Below, in pieces: positions 41,801 to 56,800 of a DNA stretch of 64,000 nt. Source of the DNA: Asterias amurensis. Lineage: Eukaryota; Echinodermata; Asteroidea; Forcipulatida; Asteriidae. The stretch's first letter is position 1. Every line of letters starts with the position of its first letter. The position numbers were made by a program, and so were the translations under genes. The notes under the pieces are model-generated. The model had not been told where the DNA came from. It made no database searches and worked only from the letters and a program-made list of their open reading frames with translations. The DNA lies in the NCBI RefSeq assembly GCF_032118995.1, contig NC_092665.1, positions 11,450,512-11,514,511 of the forward strand, given 5' to 3'.

Positions 41801-44800
41801 CCTGCGAAACATGACGTATACAGTGTTTTGTCAACAGAGGGTGGTTTGAATGTAAACATAGGTCACAACGTCTATAAGACTCTACGTGGGCCAAACATTT
41901 TGTAACGATACATTTTCAATTTTCACTTTTTTCACGCATTTTCAACACTGGTCCTATCCCCCACACTCGTTATGGAAAATGCGCTTTCTAAATTGCCACA
42001 CCCACTCTCTGGAACAACCTTCCTGTCCACATCCGTGCCTCAACTAGACTGGAGTCATTTAAGACTGCTCTCAAAACCCACTTATTTAAATCCATCTAAG
42101 CTTGTTACAGTTTCAGCTGTTTCATCTCACTTAAAATTCTTTAATTTTTTGTTATTGCACACTTACTTTGTTAATGTCATTTTAAACAATCACTTTTTTG
42201 TTGCAGTGCTTAGAAACCCTTTTGGTTATGCGCTATATAAATGCATGTCATTATTATTGATTTATATTGTGTTTGTTGTGTAAAGTTTTGCAAGAATTGT
42301 GAAGGATTTCCTTATTTTAAAAACTTTTTAAAAAAATTTTCAAAACAAATTTGTGTTTGCTTTTGATAGGATCAGAGAGGTATCAGCCAAAAGGACACAG
42401 ATGTTGAAAATGTGAGTACGATAAAAACATGGGTGTGATCCCTGGCTGCACAGCAGCTAACAGTTGTATGGTTTCCGACTGACTGGAAGCCCTAAATATT
42501 GACTAAATCGAGAGACCATCAACAGGATTGGATAGCTCAGTTGGTAGAGTACCGGCACGTTATTAAACCAGAGGTCGTTGGTTCAAATCCTGTTCAGTAA
42601 GAACAAATTTTCAACCCCCAGTTGTTTCTGACTGGCAGCCCAAACAAAGGTATTGACACCATCGGGAGACAGTCAGCATAGAGCTAGATAGCTCAGTTGG
42701 TTGAGTTAAACCGGAGGTTAGTCTTTCAAACAGTGGGCACACTATAATAATAAAAATATAATAACAATAATTTGGGAGGCTAATCATCAGCTAAGAGCTG
42801 AATTGCGAAGGACGCAGCTACAATGTGTTCGAGAAGCAGGCATGCAAGGGCGCCTTTGGCAGCCAGCCACATCAACCCGTTATGACCACGTTTACAGCCA
42901 GAGATCAAAAGTGTTTTATTTTTCCCGAGGGAGGTTAGTCTTTCGAGCAGTGGACACACTATAATAAGAATAATATTATAACATTAGTTTAATTAATCAT
43001 CCTTACTCGCAGCTATTGCGAAGGACGCAGCTACAATGTTTTTGAGAAGCAGGCATGCAAGGGCGCCTTTGGCAGCCAGTCACATCAACCCGTTGTGACC
43101 ATGTGGAGCACAGCCAGAGATGAAAAGTGTTTAATTTTTTTTATTAAACCAGGAAGAGTTCTGAGGAAAAAAATTCATGTTATATTATAAAAGTGTGTTT
43201 TGTCATATCTTTTGTACTAGTGTAATATTGAGTGTCACTACGATGCAGAACATAAAGTCCTCTATCTGCATCTTGTGTCTTTTTACGACACCCCCATCCT
43301 ATCACGTCTCTGCAGACAAATGCAACACAACCTGTCCGATGCAGTAAGTATTACACAACCTCGCACATATTCACTTCTGTGTATCATCTATTTGCTCTCC
43401 CCTGATTCCAATAATAATATTGAAGTCTTTTATGGCGTACCAAACAAGGTACGCAAGGCGCTGAGCATATACAAACTTTCAGAAAGATAGGTTATTGCAG
43501 TGATGAATTCTGAGACCCAATTATTTTAGCCCTTTGTTAGGGTTTACATGGTGCTATAGTGCATACAGCAGCCACAGCCAGGAACACTGGGGCAAACCCC
43601 TTCTCTTTTTGATAAGTGCACTGGGTTCTTTTACATGCGTTACGTGATGGTTAAGTGTCTTGCTTAATAAGGACACAAGTGTCGCGGCTGGGGATTCGAA
43701 CCCACACTCTGCTGATCAGAAACAGCAGAGTTTGAATTCGGTGCTCTTAACCGCTCGGCCACGACACTTCCACAGTTATGTTTTGCGTCGAATGGTCGAG
43801 CGGTCAAGCGTACTGGACTCGGCAGATTGTGGGTTCGAGTCCCAGTCTTGACATTTTCCGTTGGTCCAATGTGTTGTGTAACGCATTTTAAAAACCCAAT
43901 TACACTTTGGCAGTGGCTGCTGAAGCTTGACCTTGTAAAACCCTTACATGGTGTCACACAAATGGGTCTTAAAATTCACAATTTAAAAAAAATCTGTGTG
44001 GAAGTTTAAGCTTCGTTGTTCATTTCATTTCATTTCAAAATGGTTTATTAAAACGCTGAATGGTTGGTTTGTGAACATGTGTTGTTGCAGGTAACACGGT
44101 TCAAATGACCGCAAAATAAGTAGCTCGAAAATTTAAGGCAATTTTAAGAAATTCTCCGTCATAATTTTTGTTCCATTTACAGGATTGTCATGCGTACTGG
44201 AAGGACCACAGTACAAGCCATGCCAGGGCCCTACTCTTCATGTTTTCAGTTTGTCATATCATGATGGTAAGAAAGTCAACAAAGAATTTAAGGAATATTT
44301 TAACAATAGTGGGATGCTTATGTGGCGAGTCATGGCCGAGCGGTCAAGCACACTGGTTTCAAGCGCTGGTGTTTCCGAATCCGAGTTTATTATCAACTGT
44401 GGCGTGTCGTGGCCAAGCGATCAAGCGCACTGGAGTCAAGCTCTTGTGTTTCCGGTCAGAGTTTATTAATAACTGTGGCGTGTCGTGGCCAAACTGTCAA
44501 GAGCTGCTGGACTCAAGCTTCGGTGTTTCTGAATCACAGTTTATTACCAACTGTGGCGTGTCGTGGCCAAGCGATCAAGCACACTGTAGTCAAGCTCTTG
44601 TGTTTCCGGTCAGAGTTTATTATCAACTGTGGCGTGTCGTGGCCTAGCGATCAAGCGCACTGGAGTCAAGCTCTTGTGTTTTTGGTTAGAGTTTATTATC
44701 AACAGTTGCGTGTCGTGGCCAAACTGTCGAGAGCGCTGGACTCAAGCTTCGGTGTATCTAATCAGAGTTTATTATCAACTGTGGCGTGTGGTGGCCGAGC

Positions 44801-47800
44801 GGTCAAGCGCACTGGACTCGAGCTCTGGTGTTTCCGATCGCAAAAAGGGGTTATTCAATAATGGTCTTTCTGATCTAAAGAATGTGGTGTTGAGTCCTTG
44901 TCTTGACACTTACTTGTGTTCTTTATGAAGAAACTGAAACATTGTTGCTTTGTTCATCAGGGACGTAAAGCCGTAGGTCCCGTGTGCTGTGTAACGTATT
45001 TAAAAGAACCCTGTTACACTCATTGCTAATAGAAGGGGTTTGCCCATGTGTTTCTGGCAGTGGCTACTGAATGCATCGCAACAACTTGTAAACTCTTAAA
45101 AGTTGGTACATAAATTGGTCTCATAATTCAAAAAACTTCAAAAACCTGTCTGAACAATATTATAATAATAAGCTGTTTAAGACACCTGTAGAGAAAGTGC
45201 CAGAAAAAAAATATATATTTTTGATCTTGATGATGAAAAGGAGAAAAAGTGACTGACTTTATTTTTTGATTGATTTTCCAGGTTGTTCACCCGAAGAACA
45301 CTTTTGACATCAGTTACCTGCAGCTATTTAGAGCTCTGGAGAGTTTGAGGTAAGCTGTCTGTTTGATTATCAAATCAAATTGTTATTAATACTCTGAACA
45401 TTGGGTGGTCAGTTTGGTGTAGTGGTTACTTTCTTTGCATCCCACCTCTAGGAATCTGGTTCGAACTCCACTGGGGCACTATGTGGATTGGGTTTTACCT
45501 GGCTGTGGGGAGTCTTTCCTTGATAATTCTCTTGGGTTTTCACCCACATCTAAAACTGAAACTTCCTTCCGTGTCTTCTATCAATGGGGGTTCCTGGTTA
45601 GTTCAAAGATTAAGTTAAATTTTTCTGAGATTCTTTCGCTTCACCATAACTAAATGAAATGAACTTAAATGAAATGAAGGGAAATGAAATGAAACAAAGT
45701 TGCAGGTGCATCAGACTGGGTCAGTGGTTTCTTTCCCTGCATTTTAACCTCTGTGGACCCAGGTTCGAATCCCACCCTTAGACCAGAACCTCCCTTGAGT
45801 TTTTAGTCCCTCCCTGATTCCATAGGTTTTCCACAGTTTGGGGGTTCCCTGTTTTTACAATGATTGTCTTACCGCCCTCTTGTGTTGCTTACTAGGCAGT
45901 TGCCAATATTGAATATAGACTGGGCCCCTGTCTTTATCCATAAGGATAAAGACAGACCTGCTACTCAGATCCAGTGATACCAATGGATACCATGATATCA
46001 TTGGATACACTTGGACATGAGCTTTTCATAGATGCCCAAACAGGACAATCCAATCACGTCTGCCATAGAACTTGACTGCGTATCTCTATGTGTAATGAAT
46101 GAAGGTCAAAGGTGCATGTAGGCCGTTCTCTGGCGTTATTCACGAGCCTCGAAGTGACGTCAGATGTTTAGGCTAAATTGAAGTGTGCTTTCAAACTGAT
46201 AGCTTTGATGACGACTGATGACTACAGACAACTAGAAGTGTTTTATCACCATAAACTAAAAATAACACTTTAAAATTTAAATCTGACATATAAAGATATT
46301 TTTTATTTTTAGGGAGAAGTTAATTCCCACAGTCACAAACCTCCTGAAGGAGACTCAAGTGAGTAAGGAGCTTAAAAATAATGGCCGTCTCTGCACGCCG
46401 AGGTTGCTCTTCATTTGCCAACAGGTAAGAACCACCACTTTGGGAGAAAGCTGTTTATTTGCCAAGGGGTAAACAACAACCTTTGTCATAGATAAGGTTT
46501 TAGGTGAAAATCAAGAGTGCGAAGGAAACAATATGAAGATGTTGACATTTATATTAGGAATGTTTACAACAATTATTTATGTTTATTCATCCTCAGACTG
46601 ACATGGCAGAAGATGAGTTGAACTCAAATACTTCTGTCTCTTTCTTAAAGTCCAAATACAAGGTAAGAAGCAGCTCTTTACAGTCCTACCTTGACTCTCG
46701 CTGTTGTTTGGAACTTTGGACTTGATTTGGACTTGACTATTGATGCTTGAAATACTTGATTTTTCACCTGAGACTGGACCTCAAAGCCTAGAGACTTTTT
46801 TCTTGAGACTCAACTTCAAAAGACTTGAGATAACACTTAAGATTCGACCGCAAAGACTCGATCAAATGACGTAAGACTTCGAGTGAGACTTGACCTCAAA
46901 ACACTAAAAATTTCACATGAGACTCGACCTCAAAAGAATTTAGATTTCACTTACACTCGCATACGTTCAATTTTTGTATAATTTATTACCTTTTTCCAGA
47001 GATGGTCACCACGTAAGCTTCTACAGCATTCACTTGAAGATCAGATTTATAGATTGCTTCGCAAAAGTCGTATCTTGACCAATAATTTGTAAGTAATTAA
47101 TAAACTCTTTCTACATTCATTCCTCAAATGGGTTTGAGTCCCACCCGAGTAATATGCCTGTGATTTTGTTCACAGAGCTCGGGAAAGTATTGAGTATGCT
47201 GTGGTAACACACGTCGGTGTTTATGGGTAAAACCCCAAATAATATTCTTTGTCCTTGATGCAAATTTCAACCTATTACATTCATTCTGTTTGTTAAAGGC
47301 AGTGGACACTATTGGTAATTACTCAAAATAATTATTAGCATAAAACCTTACTTTGTAACGAGTAATGGAGAGGTTGGTGGTACAAAACATTGTGAGAAAC
47401 AACTCCCTCTGAAGTGGAGTAGTTTTCGAGAAAGAAGCAATTTTCCATGAATTTGATTTTGAGACTTCAAGTTTAGAATTTGAGGTCTCGAAATCAAGCA
47501 TCTGAAAGCACACAACTTCGCTTGACAAGGGTGATTTTTTCTTTCATAGTTATCTCGCAACTCCGACGACCAATCAAGCTCAAATTTTCACAGGTTTGTT
47601 ATTTTATGCATATGTTGAGATACAGCAAGTAAGAAGACTGGTCTTTGACAATTACCAATAGTGCCACTGGCTTTAAATATACATTTTTCATTTTCGGCAT
47701 GAATGAAGACAAAATTAATAGACTAGAGGGGATATGAATCTTCTACAAACTATCAAGCTATCTAGAGATGGCGGACTCCCTATTTTGTCACTTTCTTTGT

Positions 47801-50800
47801 TTGGGGATGCCAGTCAGAAGTCATACAAATGTATACTGCCTGTAGCCAGGGATCACGCAAAGTTTACGATACAACCTAGGAAGCAATTGGTGTTTTGATC
47901 ACGTATTATTCAGCTGTGATCTTTGCTTGACTTTTCAGATCTCACTGTCTCTTTACTGTACCTGGGAACCAGGCTTTTGTGTATTTTTTGGACCAGCAAA
48001 GTCAGGCCACAGACCCGTTGGAGCTGTTAATATCAGAACTAAACAAGAATTTCCCGGCCTTTCGGAAAGGTATGTCTTTATATATGTGCTGATTTTATTT
48101 TGTTTAATTCATTACATTCTGTTGATTAATCTATCATTGAAAACCACAGTGGGTAATATTGAGTGGTGAGATAGTAGGAGGGTTGACTGTATACTGTGTA
48201 GATGCTTTCACCACATGATACCATAATGTAAGCTGGCACGGTTTATCATTCAAAAATATCATTCAATGATATTCAGTGGTCAAACAATAGGAGGGTTGAC
48301 TTTGTAGATGCATTCACCATATTGTAAGCTGGCACAGTTTATCATTCAAAAATATCATTGGATGGTATTGAGTGGTCAAACAGTAGGAGGGTTAAATATT
48401 ATGTACCATGAATGCATGTCTGTTTCTTCAGATTCCAAGACGCAGCAGGGATCATCCTTTCCATCACCAACATCAACACCATCCACTCAGTTCCAGATCT
48501 TTACCGACTCTCTACCGTCTTTAGAGGAGACTAGCAGCTCGAGTGACCTCAGGTCGTTTCTATGGGATCACACTAGTATGGTGCTTGATGGGAAGGGATT
48601 CGATGAAGGGTTGGGACGAGGGTCATCTACGTCACAACTTGAGGTGAGTTTTTAAACAAATCTATAAAATTTGAACCAGTGGAATCAATTATTCTGTAGA
48701 TCTTAAAGGAACATTACAGTATTAGTAAGCGGTCTAATGATGATGATAGTAGAAAACATCCCTTGAAATATTTCTGTCTGAAATGTCGTATTTGATGAAA
48801 AATATATAAAACTAATTTCCCGTTTGGAGTTTATAGCTCAATGTGCGTTTTATTCATTTTTTCATGAAAAACAAAATGTGTTGTCAGTTTTCACTATATT
48901 TGCGTGCCCAGATGGCTGATTGATCTCAAACTTCTACAGGTTTGTCAGTTGATGTATATGGTGGATTACATAAAGTGCTTACACTGCCAGCAACTGTTTT
49001 TTGTTAGCAAAAACCAATTCTGTAATGTTCTTTTAAAGCCATTATACACTTTCCGTACAATAATAAAAAAAAAAAGTTCACAGATTTACAAATAACTTAC
49101 AGGGTTTACAGAAGGTAGTGGTGAAAGACTTCTCTTGAAATATTATTCCATGAAATGCTTTACTTTTTGAGAAAACATTGAAACAATATCAATTCTCGAT
49201 AGTGAGAATTAGGAATTTATTTTGAACACATGTCATGACACGAGGAATTGTGCGGAAACTAGAGTGGGTTTTCCCGTTATTTTCTTCCGACTCTGATGAC
49301 CGATTGAGCCTAAATTTTCACAGGTTTGTTATTTTATTTAGAAGTTGTGATACACGAAGTGTGGGCCTTGGACAATACTGTTTACCGAAAGTGTCCAATG
49401 GCTTTAACATCTGTTAACAACAAGAGTGACCTTGTACATACCATGGCATTTCTGGCAGGCAAGATACTACACCGGTCAGATGGGAAATTTGACACTGTGT
49501 GTCAAAGATTCCGAATAGTTTCAAGAGTTATAGAAGAAACTGCTGAACAGGTTTTGAGATTTTCCTGCTTTTTTCAGATGAAAGTCGGGTGGTGCAATAC
49601 TCTCCTGCTTTACCCATGTTTTTTTAAGCTTGTGAACATTCGCAGGCAACCTCCTCTAGGCCATTTGCCAAATTTCGCAAGCATTGCAAACGCATTCCAT
49701 GCCCAATGTGGTCCACTTAGAAAACTTTTGCGTAAGTTGGCATTGTTTGCCAGAGTTGAACGCACCCCTAGTAAATCCATTGTTCTTTGGGATTACATTA
49801 AACTTACAATGTTTCAAGATAATGATAGTAGAAAGCTTCCTAAAATAATTACTAGCTGAGGTGAAGTAGTTTTTGAGAAATGAGTAAAACATGCTAAAAT
49901 AATTTTCGTCTTAAGAGATGAAAATTATTTTTGTGACTTTTTTTTCTCTTTTCTTAAAAACTACAGCACCTCAGCAAGTAAAATTTTAAGGGAAGCTTTC
50001 TACTATCATTATCTTCAAAGTGTGTGAGTTCAACGTAATCTGTAGACATTGTGTTTTGTGTCTTGCAAAAATTACCCAGACCCTTTAAATCTAACGCCAC
50101 CTTGCAACCCAAGTTCTCACATTGGACAGGTACAGATTGGATTTTTTCCTCAAATAGTTTTTAATTATTGCTGTACTTTGGTAGCCCCTGAGCTTCAACA
50201 AATGGCACGATGTGTCAGGTAAACTCTACGACTTCTTCATGTCGGATTCCACCGAACCAAAGGTCATAGGTCACTTCAATGCCATGACCTCTGCCCTCGA
50301 CCTGGACATGCGTTTCTCAGAGGCGTAAGTATTATTGTTCTGTTTTGTTTTACTCATTTACCGTTCAGTCCAAACAAATGTGTATTCATAAATACCTCAG
50401 ACAGTTTCGCTATTCCTAATGGTGGAGAGCGCGTCACGTGGGTGTGTATAAACCTTTGTTTATGACCGGTAAAAAGTGTTAATTCATGGGCGTGACACGT
50501 GACCTTGCACCTGTTCTTTTAAGACAGTTTCTTCATTCCTATCGGTCGAGAGCAACGGCTGAAACAGTTGTGCCACATCACGCGATACGCGCGACGCGCA
50601 CAGCATTCCCTTATAAGGAGTTGTTTACCCGAGGGCGGCGGAGGGCTTTACCATTTCATAGCTGGAGGGGTGTTGTGTTGGAAGAAATCATTTAACAATT
50701 ATAATTTGTGCACTTTTTTAACTTTTTGATGAAAAAGCGATGATGCTTTTGACCGAAAAGGTATTTACATGAATGGGAATCAAAGTGTGTTGAATCGGTT

Positions 50801-53800
50801 TTCAACTAGTGGTTTAAACCCACCGAGGCCTGGTTCTTTATAGTTTACCTCGACTTCGTCTCGGTAAAATTATCAAGAACCAGGCCTCGTTGGGATTAAA
50901 CCACTAGTTGAAAACCTCTTCACCACACACTTTGATTCCCTTATTTTCACAGGCCTTGCCCTTCACTCTTGAAGGGGCACAGCAATTTTCCTCTTGTGAG
51001 GGGCACTTCTATGTGGAATATTTAAGTTGTATTTGAACCTTGCAGAGGGCAACACAGCAAATTCCTGGGACATCGCGGCAATTGCTGGGTGCTGCGGATT
51101 ATTTTGAGGCCTGTTTTCAACAACTTGGGCATAATTAGCCACAGAGCTATATATATTACTCTTTATTCCACATGCAAATAAAGTTTTGTTGAAGTCTTTC
51201 AGTTGCGGACATGTTTGAGGTTTGTATTGTGAGAAACAAATGTATTTTCCCTAGAACTTAAAACTCAAAAACTATGAAGTACCGTGGCCGAGCGATTAAG
51301 AGCACCAAATTCAAACTCTGGTGTTTCTGATCAGCAGAGTGTGGGTTCGAAACCCCAGCCATGACACTTGTGTCCTTAAGCAAGACACTTAACCATATCT
51401 TTGTCCTTCGCATGGGACGTTAAGAAGTTGGTCCTGTGTGTTGTGTAACGCATGTAAAAGAACCCAGTGCACTTATCGAAAAGAGAAAGGGGTTGCCCCA
51501 GTCCCACATACCTTGCAGGAAATACTGTATGTTTCAGAGCTTTGAGACGCCCGTCGATGTATAAAGCGCTATTCGGGTGTATGAAGCGCTATACAAATAT
51601 CGGCTATTATTATTTTTTATTATCACAGCTAGTAATACTCCTGCATTTATTTGTTGTTCTTGACGACAGACGATGTAACAAAGTGCTCCCCATAGCAACC
51701 AGGACGTATCAAGAGGGTGCTCCATCTCATTATACCAGTACAGTCCATGGTAGCAGGGTAAGTATACTTGCCTAGCAGATAAGAGCACTGGACACAAGCT
51801 CTGGTGTTTTTGATCGGCAGAGTGTGGGTTTGAAACCCTGGTTGTGACACTCGAGTCCTTAAAAGCGAGACACTTAACCATGATGATTCATCCTTCAGAT
51901 GGGACGTAAAGCCGTAGATCCCGTGTGTTGTGAATGCACGTAAAAAAAAAACAGCACACTATCGCTAAGAGAAGGGGTTTGCCTTGGTGTTCCTGGTTTG
52001 ATTGGCTGCATATTGAGCCACAGCACCTTGTAAACCATCACATGGTGCTATGTAAATGAATAGGTCTCATACTTTTCTAGAACGAATGGCTTTAAAATTT
52101 TTACAAATTTAAAATATGCGTTATATTCTTACAGTTAGCACAAGCCATGAAGGTTTTCTCCCAGCACGCTCGTGGACCGGCGTTTGAGAAGTACGCTAAC
52201 CAGCTACAGGCCGAGTGCCAGCTCTTCTGGCAGAGTGGACGTCAACTCTGTGAAGTGGTCAGTTTCACCGGTCATCATTGCATTCATAAGGTACGCTCAC
52301 AGACGTCCAGAATCGTGAATATTATTTAAGTAGTATTTAAATACACAGTGGATGATACTGAATGGTCAGGCAGTAGGAGGGTTGACTGTGTACCACATAG
52401 ATGCATTCACCCAGGCCAGCATACGTGTAGTTTATTCATCGTTCAAAACCACATTGGATAATATTAAATGATGGAGGGTTAATGCTGTTTGTTAGAAAGT
52501 CCTGGGTTCTATGACTATAAAGGAAGTGTATATTTTTTGGATAAGCCATTTGGGAGTTAGTACCACATAGATGCATTCACCCAATGATATCATATTGCAG
52601 GCTGGCAAAGTTTATCCATCATTCAAAACCAGAGTGGAAGATATTAAATGGTCAGACAGTAGGAGGGTTAATACTGTTTGTTAGAAAGTCTTGGGTTCTA
52701 TGACTAGACAGGAAGTGTACACTTTTTCAATAAGCCATTTGGGAGTTAGATTTGAATACTGTCTGGTACAATGACTTGCTTAGTCACAGTGTACCGCTTA
52801 CATTTGAAATCCTTAGACTATAGAGACATTTGCATAGCCTTTGCATAGCAACCACCAGGGCCCAATTTCATAGCACAAAAATTTGCTTAGCATGAAGTTT
52901 TTGCCTTGATAAAAACAGGATTACCAACCAAATTTCTCTGTGATTTTCATGATAAGCAAACAACAACTGAATACCAGTAACAAGCAATATGCAACAAATG
53001 GAAATTTGGAAGGTAATCCTGTTTTTGTCAAGAGAGAAATTTCATGCTAAGCAAATTTTCGTGCTTAGCAGCTCTATGAAATTGGGCCCAGATGAGCAAA
53101 CTCCATTGTGGTACCATTGTGTCATGCACAACCATTCAGAATTGTGTATGGGTATTCACCGTCTCTTATGTAACTACGAAAAAAAGCTTGCCCCTAATCA
53201 TGTGGCATAGCAACTGTCTCAATAGTCTTAGGATTGGACCCTTCCCATGAAACATGCTAATCACATTCACGCATGCGTACAGACCCTGTTGGTTGGCAAA
53301 CGCCGTAGAGTTGTGCACTAAGCAGACGCGCAATCGCGTCTGCGTCACGCACCCATTAGCCGTGTACAAAACAGCGCGATGTTCCCTCATTTTGCCAACC
53401 AAAACATTAGTGCGTACGCGCTATGTGCAATTTACATATTTTATGGGAAGGGTCTATTCACCCGAACAATATTCAAATCTAACGCACAAACGGCTAATTG
53501 ACCCCTGACCATTGACCCTTTGCTTTTCCCAGCTTCATCTCTTACCGGAGAGTGTGAGCGACCCTGAGCGAGAGGCCATCATACCCAGAATGCCTCACAC
53601 CAATAATAACCGCACCCCATGCGCTTGTAACTGTGGGAAGACGGTGACGCAACGAGACGACCCATTCACCCTCAAGGTAACCAAGTACGCATTCTATATC
53701 TGATACTCCATAACTAAGAATGTTTGAGCAGGAAACCAGACTTTCTGCTTCTTCTCACCCATTCACTCTGTCTTTGGTGAGATTTAGAACAAAGAGCGAT

Positions 53801-56800
53801 TCCAACAGCTTTATTCCTTGTACGGCATCTCTTTGGAACTCATCGCCTAGTGCATGTTTCCCTCAATCCTACAATCGAGACTGTTCTACAATCTAAAAAA
53901 TCTCTGCAGAAAAATGTACAGACTTTATTGTTGAAATGTGAGGCCATTGAATGATTGCATTTGAAAGGTATTAAAGGCAGTGTACACTATTGGTAATTAC
54001 CCAAAATAATTTTAAGCATAAAACCTTTCTTGGTAATGAGTAATGGGGGGGAGGTTGATGGTATAAAACATTGTGAGAAACGACTCCCTCTGAAGTGCCA
54101 TAGTTTTCAAGAAAGAAGTAATTTTCCACGAATTTGATTTCGAGACCTAAGATTTAGAACTTGAGGTCTCGAAATCAACCATCTAAACCCACACAATTTT
54201 GTGTGACAAGGGTGTTTTTTTCTTTCATTATTATCTCGCAACTTCGATGACCGATTGAGCTCAAATTTTCATAGGTTAGTTATTTTATGAATATTGTTGA
54301 GATACACCAACTGTGAAGGCTAGTCTTTGACAACTACCAATAGTGTCCACTGCCTTTAAACACAGTGTCTTTTTACAATGTTTTAACCCAAGTATTTTGT
54401 TACATATAACTTGTAACTGCCTTGTAGCCAGTGATAACACCCAAGTATACGGTACAATCTAGGACGCAACAGTCAGTTTCCCTCGTGGTTAAAAATATAT
54501 AAAATATAAAATGAGGAATGACGCTCTATTCCACAGCTTGCCAACTACGACTTCTTCCACGGAATGGAAGATCGATGCTGCAGCAAGCTGAGACATCACA
54601 AGTTCCTGCTGTACGAACCGATACGCCGTGATTCCAAGATACTGCTGGCCATGGCAACCCAAGAGCAGTCCAAGGGTTGGGAGAAGGAGGGGGCCGTCAA
54701 ACCTGAGAACAAGGAGGATGGACAGAGCAAGATGACGGCGGAGAAGTTAAAGAATGGTGAGTTTGAGCATGTTCGCTGTAAACTGACAAACCTGTAGAAG
54801 TTTGAGATCAGTCGACCATCTTGGTCAAGAGAGAATAGTGAAAAACCAATTACAACTTTTGCATTTAATCGATGCCAAAACAAAAATGAATAAACCGCTT
54901 ACTGAGCGATAAACTCCAAATGCGAAATTAGACTATTTGTTTCTCATCAAATATGGCGTTTCAGACAGAAATATTGCAAGGGATGTTTTCTACTACCATC
55001 ATCATTAGACCGTTTAAGATTTATGTAAATCTGTGATCTTCAAGATTTTTGTTTCTAACCAAGTCTTATTTTTTGACATTATTTGACGTTTTAGATTCCG
55101 CTGCGAGTGTTCCTAACACCTTCAGCCCAGCTCTAAGTCTCGGCCAGTCAGGTGACATGCTATCACATGATGCACACAGTGGGTTGCCAGGCAACAGCTG
55201 CACTGCTAGTCTACTCAGCATGGGTGACGGAGCACAGGAAACCAGTAGAGGTAACTGCTTAAAAAAGTTTATCGCAAATAGCAAAATATCAAGAGAGGGC
55301 GCTGTTGAACCCACACAAAGATATGGGCCATGCGAGCGCACTCCGTGCATGACAACATACATCGCTGTAGCAAATGCCCCCTCTGCCTACCCATAACGCA
55401 TTGCGGTTCTGAGTTGCAACAAACCTTATGGAAAAGTACACCTTTGGGTTTTTGGAACCGTTTGATTGTTTTAATCCATACTAATTAAGATGTAGATTTA
55501 TACAATCAAACTAACATGTGAAAAGTTTCATTTTAAAAGGTTGTGTTTTTGAGATGTTAATGTAAATCTGGAGCAGTTATGTCCATGCTGGAAAAATAAA
55601 CCCCAATAGGAATACACATAACTCTAAGAAGCATTATTGGTAACCCTGGCTCAAATCCCGCTGTCTGTGGACAATTTTTCTTTGTTTAGCCAAAAATGTC
55701 ATCTGGAAACTGTATAACAAAACTTGATACTCGTTGTCGCCACGTTGGGCGGTGCTGTGCAGCCCTGCCTAGGACTCACAATTTTTGCCCAGCATTCTGA
55801 GCAAAAAACATTGTGCTGCCCAGCACAGATTTCAAAGTATTGTCCACTGTGCATTGATCTGAGACACAGCTAATTATAAGGAGTATCAAATGTCAAGAGA
55901 AAGAACACAGTTAAAAGGCCATTCAACTTATTGCATGGCCCCATAACACGAACAGTTGCCCCACTTTAGCAATTTTTGCCCCCATAATCCAACATGAATA
56001 ATTTTGTCGATCCGCTCGCCCTTGGTGGATTTCGGAAACGTTGGATTTATCGCCCACCACTTAAATTGGTCTAGTTTCTGGTGTAGACTGTATCCAAACT
56101 CTGACATAAAGTTCAGCTAAGCTTGCCTACCAGGAAATGCTTGCGCGTAAAACATCCCTCTTTATAAAAATAAGTACGTCCTTCCAGTCGATGGCACAGA
56201 AATTTGATGCACACTTAGATGTTAATTATTTAATAAAAAGTAATCTTTTGTGTGCAAAATGACTGAAAATAAAGCACTCAGAAAATATACTTTCAGGGTC
56301 TATTTTTATGTCATAATAAAATGTACACTGGAAATTTATTATTTAACAAATGAATTATGTTTTTTAGAGTCTGCTTAACGGATACTAAGGTAATAAAAAG
56401 AATGGACAACCGTATTGGGGATTAGTTGATGTGTATCTATTTTTATTTTATTTTAGGATTAGATAATCCAGTAATCTCAAAGGATTAAAGGATTTATTAA
56501 AGTGGTGATGATAAAAATAATGTTGACGTTGTTTAAGTTTTGTTTGAACACTAAACAAACACAATAGTTGACTCTTGTCGCTGACAAGATCGCTGGGACT
56601 GGCCAACTTGCCTCTTTATAACAGGAATGTTTTTGTAAGAGGACAGTAAGACAAAGAAGCAAAAAGCAGAAATAAGATTCGCAACTTCAGAGTATACTCT
56701 TTATTTAACAGTGCTCTTTGTTTATACGCCTGTTTCAGTTATTACTTGTTCATCTTTTGTCCTAAATATTTTGTCTTCTTTTTCAATAGAGATACATTCA

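Noticed and set aside
44168..44928. Overlapping 94-179 residue open frames on the plus strand
   Set aside because: They are the same SINE-head tandem repeat read in three frames; repeated residues such as [11 protein letters not shown] come from the 76-bp unit. No gene.
49326..49859. 177-residue plus-strand open frame
   Set aside because: Runs through the end of a family B MITE, unique intron and a family C MITE; no splice-consistent or conserved protein segment.
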